From positions 132,064,703 through 132,128,702 of the forward strand of contig NC_085137.1 in assembly GCF_035046485.1 (NCBI RefSeq): a stretch of 64,000 nt of DNA. Direction: 5' to 3'. This DNA is from Aedes albopictus (lineage: Eukaryota > Arthropoda > Insecta > Diptera > Culicidae). A program made the position numbers and the translations under genes. Below, piece by piece: positions 23,505-34,918 of this stretch (the first letter of the stretch is position 1; the number at the start of each line of letters is the position of its first letter). The notes under the pieces were generated by a model. That model saw only the letters and a program-made list of their open reading frames with translations, ran no database searches and had not been told where the DNA came from.

Positions 23505-24633
23505 CACTCATTGCACAATTATGGGTCACTCAAGGAACAACCATTTCATAATATGAATCGTTTTTCATACAAAAATAACACTTTCATTATTTCTATTTTA
23601 TATTCTCTTTTTTTTTTTTTTTTTTATCTATATTAACGAGATTTTTAGCCCTGGGCTAGTTCATCTCGGGACCCACGCTTTACTTCCCTTCCGAAGGAAG
23701 AACTCACATTTTGTGAGTTTGTCGGGAGTGGGATTCGATCCCAGGTCCTCGGCGTGATAGTCAAGTGTTATATTCTCTTCATTGAAACCCCTTTTTATTG
23801 TTTAAAATAAAAATCTGGTTGTAAAATTCACTTTAGGCGGTGAAAATTACTAAAATGTTGGTGAATAATGAAAACCACAATAATGGGTCAAAATTTGCTG
23901 TGTTACAATTACGGGTTAATTTGTTGCCTATTATGGGTCACTCAAGAGGAATCGGCTCAAAAATAATGTTTGTCTATTTGTTCAATAAATGTTCACTTGT
24001 TCTCGATAGATCAACTATAGTAGAATCCAAAACTGGTCTCAAACCTCTTAACGAAGCGTGTTTTCACGATGCGAAATCAATTTTTCAAAATTGGGACAAA
24101 TTCTCCAACACAACCACCGATAAAGGCCTAAAAGTATGCAATGCCCATGTACGCAGAACTCTCAATATTATGCTGCACAAAAGGTGACCCATAATTGTGT
24201 GATTTTCGGTGTTCCTTGGCACAATGATGAGTCACTTAAATTTTGCCTGAAATAAGCTTTAATAGGCTGCAGTCACATGAATTTCTACATTTAGAACGCA
24301 AATTATACCTTTGTTCTGGTGATGATACCATTTCGCACATGAAAATCACTAAATCTCGCTTTTACAGAGCTTACGAAAGCAGCGCACGCACTGTCCCATA
24401 TTCACAATCGAAGCGTTACTTTGACAGCTAGTTTTGCGTCGAACAAACAATTATTGAAAATATGTATGTTTTGACGTATAAGCCTGTGTGCAATACGTAT
24501 AGTGACACAAAACAAATCAACTTATGTGCGAAAAATAATAATAGCTAACAAAAGCTTGCAATTAATTAGTATTTATCTATTAAAGTGTAAAGTGACTAAT
24601 AATTGTGTGTGACCCATAATTGTGCAATGAGTG
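23505..24633. mobile_element. TA-flanked non-autonomous transposon (CACTCATTGCACAATTATGG ends)
   Basis: The 25-bp ends beginning CACTCATTGCACAATTATGG are perfect inverted copies, with a TA on each side (23503-23504, 24634-24635). Weaker copies of the terminal ATTATGGGTCAC motif recur inside in both orientations (for example near 23935 and 24190). TA duplication suggests the Tc1/mariner group. The largest internal frame (23840-24187 +, 115 codons) has no transposase motif. SINE copy B is inserted in its left part. Confidence 0.8.
23610..23767 (-). mobile_element. tRNA-derived SINE, copy B (5'-truncated)
   Basis: Same family as copies at 698, 28041 and 31527. The long poly-T at 23610-23625 is the minus-strand poly-A tail. 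The 5' end stops within the tRNA-like head, so the A box is lost. A perfect 12-bp duplication, TTATATTCTCTT, flanks it. Confidence 0.85.
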
Positions 24634-24672
24634 TATAACATGAATATAAACTTCATTATAGGTGCAAATTGG

Positions 24673-26240
24673 TTGTCCTAACTCTGTTTTGTATACCGTC
24701 CATCATTGCTTTCGTCAGTCCCGGAAAAATTGTTTTATTTTTTCTCGGAAAAAACTGTTTTCGTCCATTTTTTCCATAGCTCTATGCGATCGATACGGTA
24801 TTATGCCGCTTTGAATTCGATGAACAGGTGCGTTGGGAACTGGTATTCACGGAATTTCGGAAGGATTTGCCGTAAGGTGAATATAGGGTTCGTTGTCGTT
24901 CAGCTCTGGTAACTTGCCACGAACTCATTTACTTTAAGTGATAGATGAAGATGATCTGGAATAGTACATTGTAGGCGGCGTTCAAAATTGTGATCGCTCA
25001 GAAGTTCTCTTGATGGAGATTATCCCTTCCTTCAACTCCAATAGCAGTTCGATTTCCCAGATCTTGACCGGGGCAGACAGTTGCGGTACCGTCTTTAGCA
25101 GCTGCTTTGTTTTTGAGCTTGTGGGAGCTGGTTCGGTTCCGTCCTCTGCTGCATCAACATAGCCATTTCCTCAGCTGCTATGATCGCTTGTGCCTACATT
25201 CGCTTCACCATCCAGGAGCTCGTCGTAGTGCTACTTCCACATTTCGATTACTTCACGTTTGTCCGCCAGGAGGTTCCCGTCCTTATTTCTGCATATTTCA
25301 GGTCGCGGCACGAAGCCGTTACAGGATGCTTGAGCGGCACAGTAGTTCCATTTCTTCAAACTCCGCTTCTTGCAGGCGGAGCTTTCCCCCCGAAAGAGGT
25401 GGGTCCGCTGCTCCTGCTTCTGATTGTATCGCTCATCATTCTGTCGGGTTCTTTGCTGCAGCATTACCGTCCGTGCTGCATTCGTCCCCTCCAAAATCTC
25501 TCTGTACTCCTCGTCGAACTACTCGCATCGTCGACTCCTTCCCACGTACCCGATGGTGCTCTCTGCTGAGTCGTTGATAGCTGCTTTCACTGTTCTCCAG
25601 CAGTCTCTAGAGGGGCCACATCAAGTTTGCCCTTGTTTGGCAATGCTGCTTCGAGATTCTGTACACACATATACTGGGGTGACATTCGGTTACTTTAGTT
25701 GTTCTACTAGATCGTATCAGGGCGGTCACCGCATCGGTACTGTGCATAATGTTGAAAGTTTTGGGCGTAGTTTAACAATCACCAAGTAGTGACCAGTGTC
25801 GATGTTAGTGCCTTGATAGGCCCTGACCTCGATAATGTCGGAGAAGTACCGTCCATCAACAAGAACGTGGTCGATTTGCTTCCGTTTGCTGTGGTAATCT
25901 TCAGGTGTAACAACAAGGGTATCCATTTTCGTTCATCAACTGGTGAGTACTGAAGTTTCTTAATCATCGCCGGTCTGAACTCCTCCTTCTAACCTACTTG
26001 AGCGTTTAGGTCTCCTATGATGATTTTGACGTCGAAGTATGATTATGTACATGAAAAAGTTTGCACCATGGATCATGTCCAACACACCTCTTGGTAGCGC
26101 AGCGCTACGATTTCTAACCCGCGGTCATTCAGTATATCGGTGAGTATGCGGATGCTCCAGATGAAGTTGACAGATTTGCAGTTGCACGTACCGAGCTTCC
26201 AATCGCAAGTCTCTTTTTTGGCGCTGTGATCGTTGCAATG
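24673..26240 (-). pseudogene. RTE-like non-LTR retrotransposon, copy 2 (decayed)
   Basis: Minus-strand frames follow the full copy at 34460 piece by piece. From 5' to 3' these are the endonuclease start (near 26200), the QIDHVLVDGRYFSD segment at about 25880, the linker with ARTVMLQQRTRQN near 25470, EVIEMWK at about 25235, and RT motif 1 and motif A regions near 25050 and 24800. It ends at about 24673 just after the motif-A segment, so motifs B and C and the C-terminus are absent. Several frameshifts and stops make it inactive. Both ends run into unrelated DNA. Confidence 0.8.
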
Positions 26241-26249
26241 GGTATCAGA

Positions 26250-26580
26250 TCGGCAAAAATCTTCTTAAACTTCCTGAACCGGAAACCCCTTGAAACCCTC
26301 TCGGATTCTCTGAAATGCCTACACAAAGCCTCGCAGCTCATGTAACGCACCTTAAACCCTCCGAAACCCTCGGATCCGCTCCTAAGACCCTTCAAAATAC
26401 CCGAAAACGCCCCTGTAACGCCTCAGGAACCTGCTGAAATTCCTCTGCATTTTAGTGAAATGCCTGCACAAAACCCCTGTCACCCCTTTGGACCCCAAGT
26501 AACACATCTGAGACCTTCCGAAACCTCTTAAAACCTCCCCTGAAACCCCCTGTTATGCCTCTGAATCACCTCTCGGCCTG
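26250..26580 (-). repeat. G-rich ~11-bp array, minus polarity
   Basis: On the + strand this reads CCTGAAACCCCCTGTTATGCC and similar, the complement of the G-rich array at 9717-10205. It lies directly between the RTE-like relic and an R1 fragment. Confidence 0.65.
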
Positions 26581-26589
26581 CAACTCCAA

Positions 26590-26836
26590 TAGAGTCCTTT
26601 TTGAAGATAGCTACTGGAAGATTCAGAAGCTAGTGTTGCCACCAAAACCAGGCAAGTTACCAGGAGACCCAGCATCATATCGACCGATATGCCTGATGGA
26701 TACTCTTGGCAAACTCTTGGAGTAGATCATTCTGAATGGGCCGGATAGGACTATCTAATGAGCAGTTCGGATTTCAAGAAGGGAAGTCGACAGTGGAAGC
26801 GATACAGATAGTCACACGGGCAGCAGAGATCACAGT
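26590..26836 (+). pseudogene. R1/Jockey-group RT fragment
   Basis: Translates, with stops, to an RT N-terminal segment: a KLVLPPKPGK-like stretch, SYRPICLMDTLGKLLE, then EQFGFQEGKSTVEAI. These are the RT motif 1-2 signatures of the R1/Jockey group. About 80 codons survive and no catalytic aspartates are included. It ends where the 5' region of the next R1 element begins. Confidence 0.75.
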
Positions 26837-27093
26837 CCCTGGGCCGGATGAATCCCCCCACTTGCAAGTCAGCCGCGTAGTGGCCGACTAAGAATAGAAC
26901 TATTAACCCTAATTAAAGGTGTCAAGCGACCCGTGCCGAGGAATGAATGATCAAGGAGTGAAAAAGATGCTCGATCGTTAACGGAGACTGTGGGGTACCT
27001 TGGCACCCCCTACAGCACTTCGTCCCTTATCGCGTTAATGCAGAGCTCTGGCGTTGTGAACCTTCTTTCCCGTGCTACTCGTGGGATTTAAAC

Positions 27094-28580
27094 ATGAAGA
27101 CTAATGAACAATCAACTCAAACAGGTAGTGGTAGTGGCGATGCTAACCCTTTCGCAGTTGGCGAGGTCTCCGTTGAGGAGAAGTAAGGAGGTAGGTGCGG
27201 GAGGCTGCGCACGCAGCTCCAGCGTGAAAGCACCGGTTCACTCCCCGGCAAGCCAGCCGGTGGAGATACTGGAGCGTGGTTGTTGAGGGCCATCAACCAA
27301 AAAAAAAGGGATTGCCGCAACCGAGGTGGCTGAGCAGCAGCTTGGCAAGATCATTGACTTTGCGTCCACGAAGTCCAACATTAGTAAGGACCTAAAAGCG
27401 ACCCTGTTGCGACTTCGTAAGTCGATGGACGAGGTCAATCAGAATTACCCAGACGGAGGCATTCGCCTTCGTGGTAAGCTCTTGCAGAAGCGCGTGAGGC
27501 AGTCATTAGGTGAGAAGCTGTCTGGCGGTGCCCGCAAAGTTAGGCGAATACTTATCCCGAAGGTCGGCAGTAATGCCGGCAGGTCGGATCCCAGCCAGGT
27601 GTCCCGGAAAGCTGGGAAGGGTGGGCCTGAAAAGGCTGGCCCGTCCCGGAAGGATGGGACCAAGGGGTTGCGGCCGTTGGTAGGCCCTCAGCAACCATAG
27701 AGTAGGGCGAACCAAGAGGACCTCCCTTGGACGAAGCGGAAGAAGAAGAAGACTAAGGCGCAGGTCGATGTAGCTAGGGACGTCAAACCAAGGCGTAAAA
27801 GAGTAGGTGCCAACCGCGAGAAAGGCGACGCTCTCGTCATTAGGATCAAACAGTCCAAGACTCGGGACGTCTTGAAGGCTATGCGAAGCAACGCCAAGCT
27901 CGTGGATCTGGGAGCCGCCGTGCGCAATATCGGACGTACTCGTACGGCCGAGATGATCCTGGAGCTGAAGCACGATAAGGAGCGAAAGGGAGCCGCCTAC
28001 AATAGTTTGGTGAAAGAGATTCTTGGCGAAGGGGTAGAGGTTTTTTTAACCTGTATTAACGAGATTTTTAGCCCTAGGCTAGTTCATCTCGGGACCCACG
28101 CTTTACTTCCCTTCCGAAGGAAGAACTCACATTTTGCGAGTTTTTCGGGAGTTGGATTCGATCCCAGGTCCTCGGCGTGATAGTCAAGTGTTCTAACCAT
28201 CACACCAGATCCGCTCCACGATAGGGGTAGAGGTGAGGGCTCTCACACAAGAGGCGATTCTGAAGGTGAAAAGCCTAAACGAGTTTACCGAAGTGGAAGA
28301 GCTTGTCATGGCACTGCGGTAACAGTGCGAGGTGCAGGTGGCCGCCGCAGCCGTAGGGCTTCGAAGGGGCCGGCAGGGACACAGGTAGCTTTGGCGCAGT
28401 TAAAGTAAGGTGGATTAAGGTAGGCTGGTGCGTTTGTCATCTGACGTTCTACGAGCCACCGTAGGTTTATTTCAGGAGTCTGGAACTAGGACACAAGTCA
28501 TGGGCCTGCAAAGGCGCAGGAGGCCACAAGGCGCAAGGCTGCACGAGTCCACCCATTTGTCTGATCTGTACCGGGAAATC
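27094..28580 (+). pseudogene. R1-type ORF1 (gag-like), broken
   Basis: The ATG at 27094 opens MKTNEQSTQTGSGSGDANPF, which ends at a stop within about 30 codons. Sequence continues in another frame (EQQLGKIIDFASTKSNISKD at about 27330) and again from 27870 (SNAKLVDLGAAVRNIG). Near 28488 a CCHC remnant reads GHKSWACKG...GHKAQGC, the double zinc-knuckle of R1-clade gag proteins, with its first cysteines lost. ORF1 proteins of this type bind element RNA. The SINE at 28041 interrupts it with an 11-bp duplication. At least two frameshifts plus stops make it a pseudogene. Confidence 0.8.
28041..28222 (-). mobile_element. tRNA-derived SINE, copy C (full-length)
   Basis: 182 bp. On the minus strand it runs from the tRNA-like head (A-box TGGTGTGATGGTTAGAAC, B-box GGGATCGAATCC) through the shared body to a short poly-A. 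A perfect 11-bp duplication, AGGGGTAGAGG (28030-28040, 28223-28233), shows it inserted into R1 ORF1. Confidence 0.9.
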
Positions 28581-28589
28581 CGCGAACAA

Positions 28590-29437
28590 CAGGCATCCAA
28601 CAGATGGTCGATGGTGCCTGGCCTTCAAAAAAGTCGTAGTAAACAAATTACAGTTACATGTTACGCAGCTGAAACTAAATCACTGTGACGCAGCTCACCA
28701 ACTGCTTTGTCATGCAATTTCTTAGTGGATAACGGATATTGCCATCAGAGCGAACCCATACCGAGTACCCGCCGGCAACGGCAATTGAGTCGCGGATGGG
28801 TCCAGAAAAATGGCGGCGATATGGACGACGGGTAAATACCCCGTCCTGGGGTTCGTTTCTACTACCTATGAGGGCTTCGTGTTCGCCAAAGTAAACGGGG
28901 TCTTGTTCTGTAGCTGTTATTCGCCTTCGCGGTGGCCAATCGAGCAGTTCACGTAGATGCTGGACAGTATGACGAACTTAAATCTATGGCATGACGACCT
29001 TGCTAACAGGGCGACCACCGGTGGTAACAGCAGGTGACTTAATGCCTGGGACGTGGAATGGGGAAGCCGTTTTACAAACCAACGCGATCAGATTTTGCTT
29101 GAAACACTGGCCATGCTAGATGTCGACCTGGCTACCATCAATACCAAGAGTACCTTTAGTTGGTACGATGCGTAGTCGATAATTGACGTTACTATTAGTA
29201 GGCCTGGCCTAACAAGACGATAGCTACACTCACAGCGACCCCCTGGCGGTTCGCTATAGCATCGACTACAACAACAGCAGGAAGCGGGTAGAGGACGAGG
29301 TGGCTAGGCCAATGCCAAGCCCTGGCAAGTGCAAGACATCATGCTTCAACGAAGAGGTATTTAGGAAGGCGCTCCACCGTGAGCGATATCTACTTGGTTT
29401 AGACGGCGACGAGCTGGTAGCGGTGCTCTCACGTGCG
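28590..29437 (+). pseudogene. R1-type ORF2, endonuclease domain (5' part)
   Basis: Frames with several stops give the apurinic-type endonuclease domain of R1 elements. Pieces are EGFVFAKVNGVLFCSCYSP (about 28870), LNAWDVEWGSR...NQRDQILLE (about 29040-29100) and a Ser-Ile-Ile-Asp-Val-Thr segment near 29180. The last stretch, from 29300, reads in one frame to DELVAVLSRA, where the 25.4 kb element interrupts. Codons for Arg-Ala (CGTGCG) are the duplicated target, and the frame resumes at 54842. Confidence 0.75.
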
Positions 29438-31170
29438 CACTATGGGCCAGAAATCAAAATTTCGCGACAAAATTCAAAAAAAGTTGTTTTTTTTTTAGAT
29501 CAATCAACTTTTATATATGTATGATTGTTTGGGCTATGTTTGATTGTATACCGACTGATTTTTTTGATTTGAAACAAAATTGTATCGTTTTTTGTACGGA
29601 GAAAATTCTTATAAGCGAAAATTCTCTTCAAGTTTAAATTACAATTTTACAATGTTTACTCAAATTGTACAGTTTATTTGCCAATGTGTAGTAGAAATAT
29701 TCGACCGTATTCGACATGCAACCGATCTAGGAAGCTAGTTGAGACTCTTCTTTTTCGGATGCTACCGGACTTTTTTGCGGGAATTTGCGGGAAACCAAGA
29801 TAGAATGATTTAAGCGCATGCGTTAATTTTACAATGTTTTACGCTGTGCTTCAATAACCATTCACTCTTAGATAGACTTTTGCGACGCAATCTCTTTATA
29901 GCTTGCGAAACAATACACATAGCCACATACTACTATTATTCTGGAAGGTTTCGTTTCAGGTAAGACTGTGATTGTAGACGTTTAAATCAATATCACACAC
30001 TTACTCAAAGTGCAAAGTTTCGATACATCAATTCGTATGATCAATTATGATTTTTAATAATCTCAATTTATGTATAGATGTCATGTATGTATAGTTTTTG
30101 GAGAAAAAATTCGCTGCTCAGGTGTTTTAGATGTCCGGCATTTGGCAGAATGCCACTTGGCCGAATTATGTTCAAAATAATTCAGAGGCCTTTTTTTCAC
30201 ATTCTAGCTGCCAATTTGATAATCATTAATTTTTCCTTCTTCCTTCCTCCAATCATTGACTATTCTTTCTTATTTTACAATTCTGGGATTAGCTGGCGTT
30301 AAAACTGTCAATATTTTATCAGAGATTTTTCCTCCTTTTAATCAAAGGGGATTATTTTGAGTTATACTGACGTGGTGAACAGTGGCACACGGTGTGTTGA
30401 AACAGGATTATTATCGCACTTTCATGAACCTAAAATATTTTTTCGTTATAAGTTAGCCTTAGCTGTATATATTTAGATTCTGGAGGTTAAAAAATCTTTC
30501 ATCGGGGAAAATGATAATAAATTCGATTTTAGTAGTTTACCTCTTTTCCCATATGATATGGTATTACGCGAATCTGATGAACCTAAACTCTGCATAGAAA
30601 AAGTCCCCTTTCTAATAATAAATTTGAAACCATTTAGAGAGAAACGAATGCAAAAGATTTTACAACGAGTTCAAATTAGTTTGGCGTTCGTTTCATGTGT
30701 CCAGCCTACTACAGTCTGCCGAAAGCAATAAATCATAAAAGTCTCCATTCCTTCAATTTGTCTGGCACATAGATATTTCTAATGGAGGTAAACAAATTCT
30801 TCCTATTAGTGCAACTCATACATTTGAGGAAGCACCATACACCTGTGGCTCGTACGATTTCTAGACGAACATTTGAAAAGAGCCTATCTGCTTTTTGTAA
30901 ACAAACATGTTTCTGTCTCTGTAGGGCCCATCTGCATTCACCCACGCACATCAACACCCTTAACAGATAGCTTGAAGAACACTGATTTCTGATAAGGGTG
31001 TTGATGTGCGTGAGTGGATTCAGATAGGCCCAACAGAGACAGAAACATGTTTGTTTACACAAAAAAGCTAGGCCCTTTTCAAATGTTCGTCTAGATTTGT
31101 AGCACTTCATGTGCTATTTTGCCTGAAATCGCGGGTATTAGTTGCACATACTTTGCATGTCAAACCACAT
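29438..31170 (+). repeat. left terminal inverted repeat of the 25.4 kb element
   Basis: The outer block, 29438 to about 29960, pairs with about 54220-54841. The inner block, about 30365-31170, pairs with 50300-50685, 52831-52946 and 53528-53600. The section between (about 29960-30365) is poorly matched. Similarity at the outermost 150 bp is high by eye, with scattered substitutions and small gaps. The arm carries its own hairpin insertion at 30861-31094, absent from the right arm. Confidence 0.8.
30861..31094. mobile_element. perfect-hairpin MITE in the left arm
   Basis: The 234 bp are almost entirely two ~103-bp inverted arms starting CTAGACGAACATTTGAAAAG, separated by about 28 bp. ATTT is duplicated on both sides (30857-30860, 31095-31098). 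The right arm of the big element (about 50370-50385) lacks it, which gives an empty site. No coding capacity. RNA from it would fold into a long stem. Confidence 0.85.
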
Positions 31171-31526
31171 CCACATCAGGATATTTGCCAAACATTATAA
31201 GTCGACTATACTGAGCGTGCGTTACTGATTTGTAAAAGTTCTGCCTCTGATCCGTTGAGGACTTTTGCTCATACAATATCTTAAAATTTTCAAAGGCTCA
31301 TTTCCTTGTTACTTATAAAACGATACCTTTATGGTTAAGTGGGCTGTTGAGTCTCAAATAACAAAAGTTGACACAAAATACATACGATTAGCGTTGTCAT
31401 ATTTTGTTAATGCATTCATAAATGATTATTAAACATTTGGTTTAAAATAAGGTACAACGGGGCAAGTTGAAACGGGTAAGGTTAGAAGAAACAGCGGGTT
31501 AACGCGATATTATCTACACGCAACCT

Positions 31527-31707
31527 ATATATATATCTGTATTAACGAGATTTTTAGCCCTAGGCTAGTTCATCTCGGGACCCACGCTTTACTTCCCTTC
31601 CGAAGGAAGAACTCACATTGCGAGTTTGTCGGGAGTGGGATTCGATCCCAGGTCCTCGGCGTGGTAGTCAAGTGTTCTAACCATCACACCAGGTCCGCTC
31701 CACCAAT
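31527..31707 (-). mobile_element. tRNA-derived SINE, copy D
   Basis: A 181-bp, near full-length copy of the family at 28041, again on the minus strand. An 11-bp duplication, ACACGCAACCT (31516-31526, 31708-31718), flanks it. The tail is TATATATA-like rather than pure poly-A. Confidence 0.9.
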
Positions 31708-31966
31708 ACACGCAACCTGAGATTGGCAGATTCTAATACAATTGGGTATGAAACATATACAAATATTGTATTAGGGCCTTGCAAATACAAAAATTGGTAG
31801 GTGGCAGTATACCAAGAATTGTATTGGCTTCCTAGAATCTGGAAAAGGAAAATTTCGCATGTGTGCGTGTGCTCTGTCGCACTGGTTTCTCATTATTTGT
31901 TCTATTTTTGGACTGATTATGGCAGCAGCGGCAGCATCAAATACCAATCCATGTTTAAAAAGTAAT

Positions 31967-32050
31967 ACGGGCGGCGGCGGGAATCGAACCGAGACACTAT
32001 TATGGTGTTACACAGTATCCTGCGCTCTAACCAGCACGGCTATAACTGCA
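31967..32050 (-). mobile_element. tRNA-like SINE head (third type)
   Basis: The minus strand reads a tRNA-like A box (TAGCCGTGCTGGTTAGAGC) and B box (GGTTCGATTCCCGCC) at normal spacing. The 3' side continues into AT-rich DNA. It lacks a matched acceptor stem, so a SINE head or tRNA relic is more likely than a gene. Confidence 0.5.
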
Positions 32051-32394
32051 CATGAATAGACAAGAGGCTGAAAGCCATTATGATCAACACAAACGTGGCT
32101 TGGTGATGGAAGTGATACAGCCGCCACACTGCAAAATGGGTCCAGAGCCGTATTTGCGAAGACAAAACTGTTTAAACTTCAGCTTTAAGTTTTTAGACAC
32201 ATATTGTGTTCTAAAAAGTTTATTTTCAATTGTTGACCCTATTCCCTATTATTGTTATGTTAGGGTGGTTCGTCTGGTTAAACTGATTCAAAAAACTGCT
32301 TTCTAATAATTTTATTTGCGATGCCATGATGGATGGTGATGGATCGTTTAATTAGAAATTCCACCAATAAACGGCAAATTCTAAATTTCATATA

Positions 32395-33990
32395 TCTCAG
32401 GACTCTCACCACTTAGAAAGTTGGTGTCTTCGACAACGTTGTTAAGTGAGTCAAGGGCTTACAGTTAATGGTCCACTAGGCGGCGCTAGTTACACATTAA
32501 CAAAATCATTCAAGTGTGTTGTTTATTCGTGAAGTAATCAACTAGCTGTAAGTTTGTTTTCTTTGAACGTGTCTAGGTCAAGTCAAAGGTTTTTCAAAGA
32601 GCTATGTATTAGTCATAATTGTGCAATGTCGCATTTCATTCGGTTCACTTGATCCAGAGATATAGCAATTAAACGAAGAACACTCAAATATTAACTACTT
32701 TATTAGAGTTGCTCCAATTGTATGTAAAGTTATCCAATCGAGCCCAAATTTGTACCGTTTATAGCTTACTAGTTGTGCAACTGGCAGGAAAAATTTGAGA
32801 ATATTTGGTGCATTTTTGAAAAAGTTACAGCTTGCTGAATATATTTGAAATAATAAATAAAAGTGGCATGCTTCAATTAATTCGTAACTAGCGCCGCCTA
32901 CTGACAGAACCTTGAACCAATCAGCTAATCAACTGAGCGGCCGTAACCAACCTAACAACATCGCCGAAGACATCAACTTTCTAAGTGATCTGAGTCCTGA
33001 GATATATGGAATATAATATTTGTTTGCTCACTAGCGCTACCTTGTGGTGGAATTTTGAATCAAACGGCTCATCATTTTTTAGTTCTTGACCAGCCAAATA
33101 ATATTGCCGAAGACACCAACTCTCTAAGTAACCAGGATGATGAGATATTTGGTATAAACATTTCATTAGTGTTACGTCTTTTTGTCTCTGGTATGACAGA
33201 TATCACAGACAGCAAGACGTAGCACTGGCGAAATTTCCATACCGTACATCTTAGCACCATGATTACTTAAATATTCGGTATACCGTTGTTAGGCCAGCCA
33301 AAGATTTAATTATTATATTCCATATATCTCAGGACTCTGATTACGTAGAAAGTTGGTTTCTTCGGCAATGTTGTTTGGTTTATTAAGGCGTTTCAGTTGA
33401 TTAGCTGATTGGTTCAGGATTCTGTCAGTAGACGGCGTTAGTTGTAAATTAGTAGAAGCATGTATCTTTTGCTTATTATCTCTAATATATTCAGCAACCT
33501 GTAACTTTCTATAATGTGTAGGGTATATTCTCAAATTTTATCTGCTAGTTGCACAACTAATTTGCTATAAATGGTACAAATTTGAGCTCAATTGGATAGT
33601 TTTACATGAAGTTGGAGCGACTCTAGTAAAATGTTTCATATTTGAGTGTTCTTCGTTAAACTGCTACATCTCTGGATTAAGTGAACCGAATGAAATGAAA
33701 TTTTGCACATTTATGACTAATATATAGCTCTTTGAAAAACCTTTGACTTGACTTAAATATGTTCAAAGAAAACTAAATTACAGTTTTTTGATTGCTTTAC
33801 GAAAAAAAAAACATTAATTTCCATAATTTTGCAAATGTGTAACTTGCGCTCCCTTGTGGCAAAATTTCGAAACAAGTGGACTATTAACTGTAAGTCCTTG
33901 ACCTACCAAACAACATTGTCAAAGACACCAACTTTGTAAGTGAACAGAATTCTGAGATACATTAAATTTAAAATTTGCTTGACCTCTAGC
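32395..33990. repeat. large fold-back repeat related to satellite-like units
   Basis: Two arms of about 620 bp (about 32395-33020 and 33310-33990) are inverted copies around a centre near 33165. Shared landmarks include ATATCTCAGGACTCT, AGAAAGTTGGT(G/T)TCTTCG, a GGCGGCG(C/T)TAGT box and TCGAGCCCAAATTTGTACC. The ends are not clearly defined and no TSD was found. The same boxes recur in the element at 38771-41327. Non-coding. Confidence 0.7.
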
Positions 33991-34009
33991 ACCGCCTAGT
34001 GGTATATAC

Positions 34010-34340
34010 AAAAGCATGCTAAGTTTTAAAAATTGACTAAAACATTTTTAGCAAGTTGTATCCTTTTATAAAGTCCACAAAAACTATACAAATTTTGATT
34101 ACTTGTTCCTCAACGAGTTTGATTTAATTGGTGCAAATTTGATTGATTATTCAACTTTACACGAAATTAGAGCCCTTCTATCTATATCTAGATTTTGACT
34201 TCCGTTTATCAAATTACTGTACCTTAGGACTAAGCGAACCGAATTAAATTAAATTTTGAAAGTTTGTGACTAATGTATTGGTCTTCATGTATCGTTGGAC
34301 TCGACTAAAATATGACCAAAGGCAAAAAAGTTACAATTTA
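34010..34340 (+). repeat. additional partial unit of the fold-back repeat
   Basis: A third, weaker copy of the arm sequence (TTGATTGATTATTCAACTTT, ACACGAAATTAGAGC, TAAGCGAACCGAATTAAAT) follows the palindrome in direct orientation with its right arm. Confidence 0.45.
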
Positions 34341-34382
34341 TTGAAAACTTTTCGAAAAGTTCTAATGATTCGAATGTTTTAT

Positions 34383-34427
34383 CCAAGGGTTCAGTCTCTT
34401 GAATAAAGACAAATCAATCAAATCAAT
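34383..34427 (+). mobile_element. 45-bp retrotransposed 3' end
   Basis: CCAAGGGTTCAGTCTCTTGA then ATAAAGACAAATCAATCAAA is only the terminus of the retroelement also seen at 10206 and 14296. A perfect 12-bp duplication, CGAATGTTTTAT, flanks it (34371-34382, 34428-34439). It is an extreme 5' truncation. Confidence 0.8.
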
Positions 34428-34918
34428 CGAATGTTTTATTTTTTGTAAATTTGCTATAAGGAACGGTAAAGGCTGGGTATGCTGCGCAATTCAGATCCCA
34501 TTGTGATCCACTAGCCTCTGCCCAGCAACTCCTATCCCTACCTCCACGCGGTACCGGCCGGAAACTATGAGCAACCTTAGGGAAGATCGGGTAACCAACC
34601 CCGGTGGGAACTTTGGTCATAGGCTGACAGGGAAGGGGGGGTTTGCTTCGGCAAACCTGAGCGTCTGTTCTCCAGGAGGAGCGGCTCACAACAGCGTCTG
34701 ATCCCCATGTTAGGGGCGGCTGATCTACGTCCGAGTGCCAGGGAGGGACTCTAAGCTCAACTGTGCACTATGGTCCTCCGGAAAGTAGGGGGTTGGTGTC
34801 AGGCCCTACGAGCCAGCCGTAAAAAACCATTGTTACGGAAAATCAGCAACAGAATAATACGAACCGAGACCAACGGCAACGACCCCAGCGAACAAAAAAG
34901 ACTTGCGATTGGAAACTC

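Larger units (their letters stand above)
26837..29437 (+). mobile_element. R1-clade non-LTR retrotransposon, 5' half
   Basis: Holds a GC-richer 5' leader (26837-27093), a gag-like ORF1 and the start of ORF2. The element is cut at 29437 inside ORF2 by the 25.4 kb insertion, and its sequence resumes at 54842. Stops and frameshifts are frequent, so it was already, or has since become, inactive. A SINE sits in ORF1. The exact 5' end is inferred from the end of the preceding RT fragment. Confidence 0.75.

Noticed and set aside
23840..24187. 115-codon frame inside the TA-flanked element as a transposase
   Set aside because: No DDE/D-type motifs, helix-turn-helix or length expected of Tc1/mariner transposases.
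25107..25577. 156-codon plus-strand frame
   Set aside because: Antisense to the decayed RTE-like copy 2 on the minus strand.
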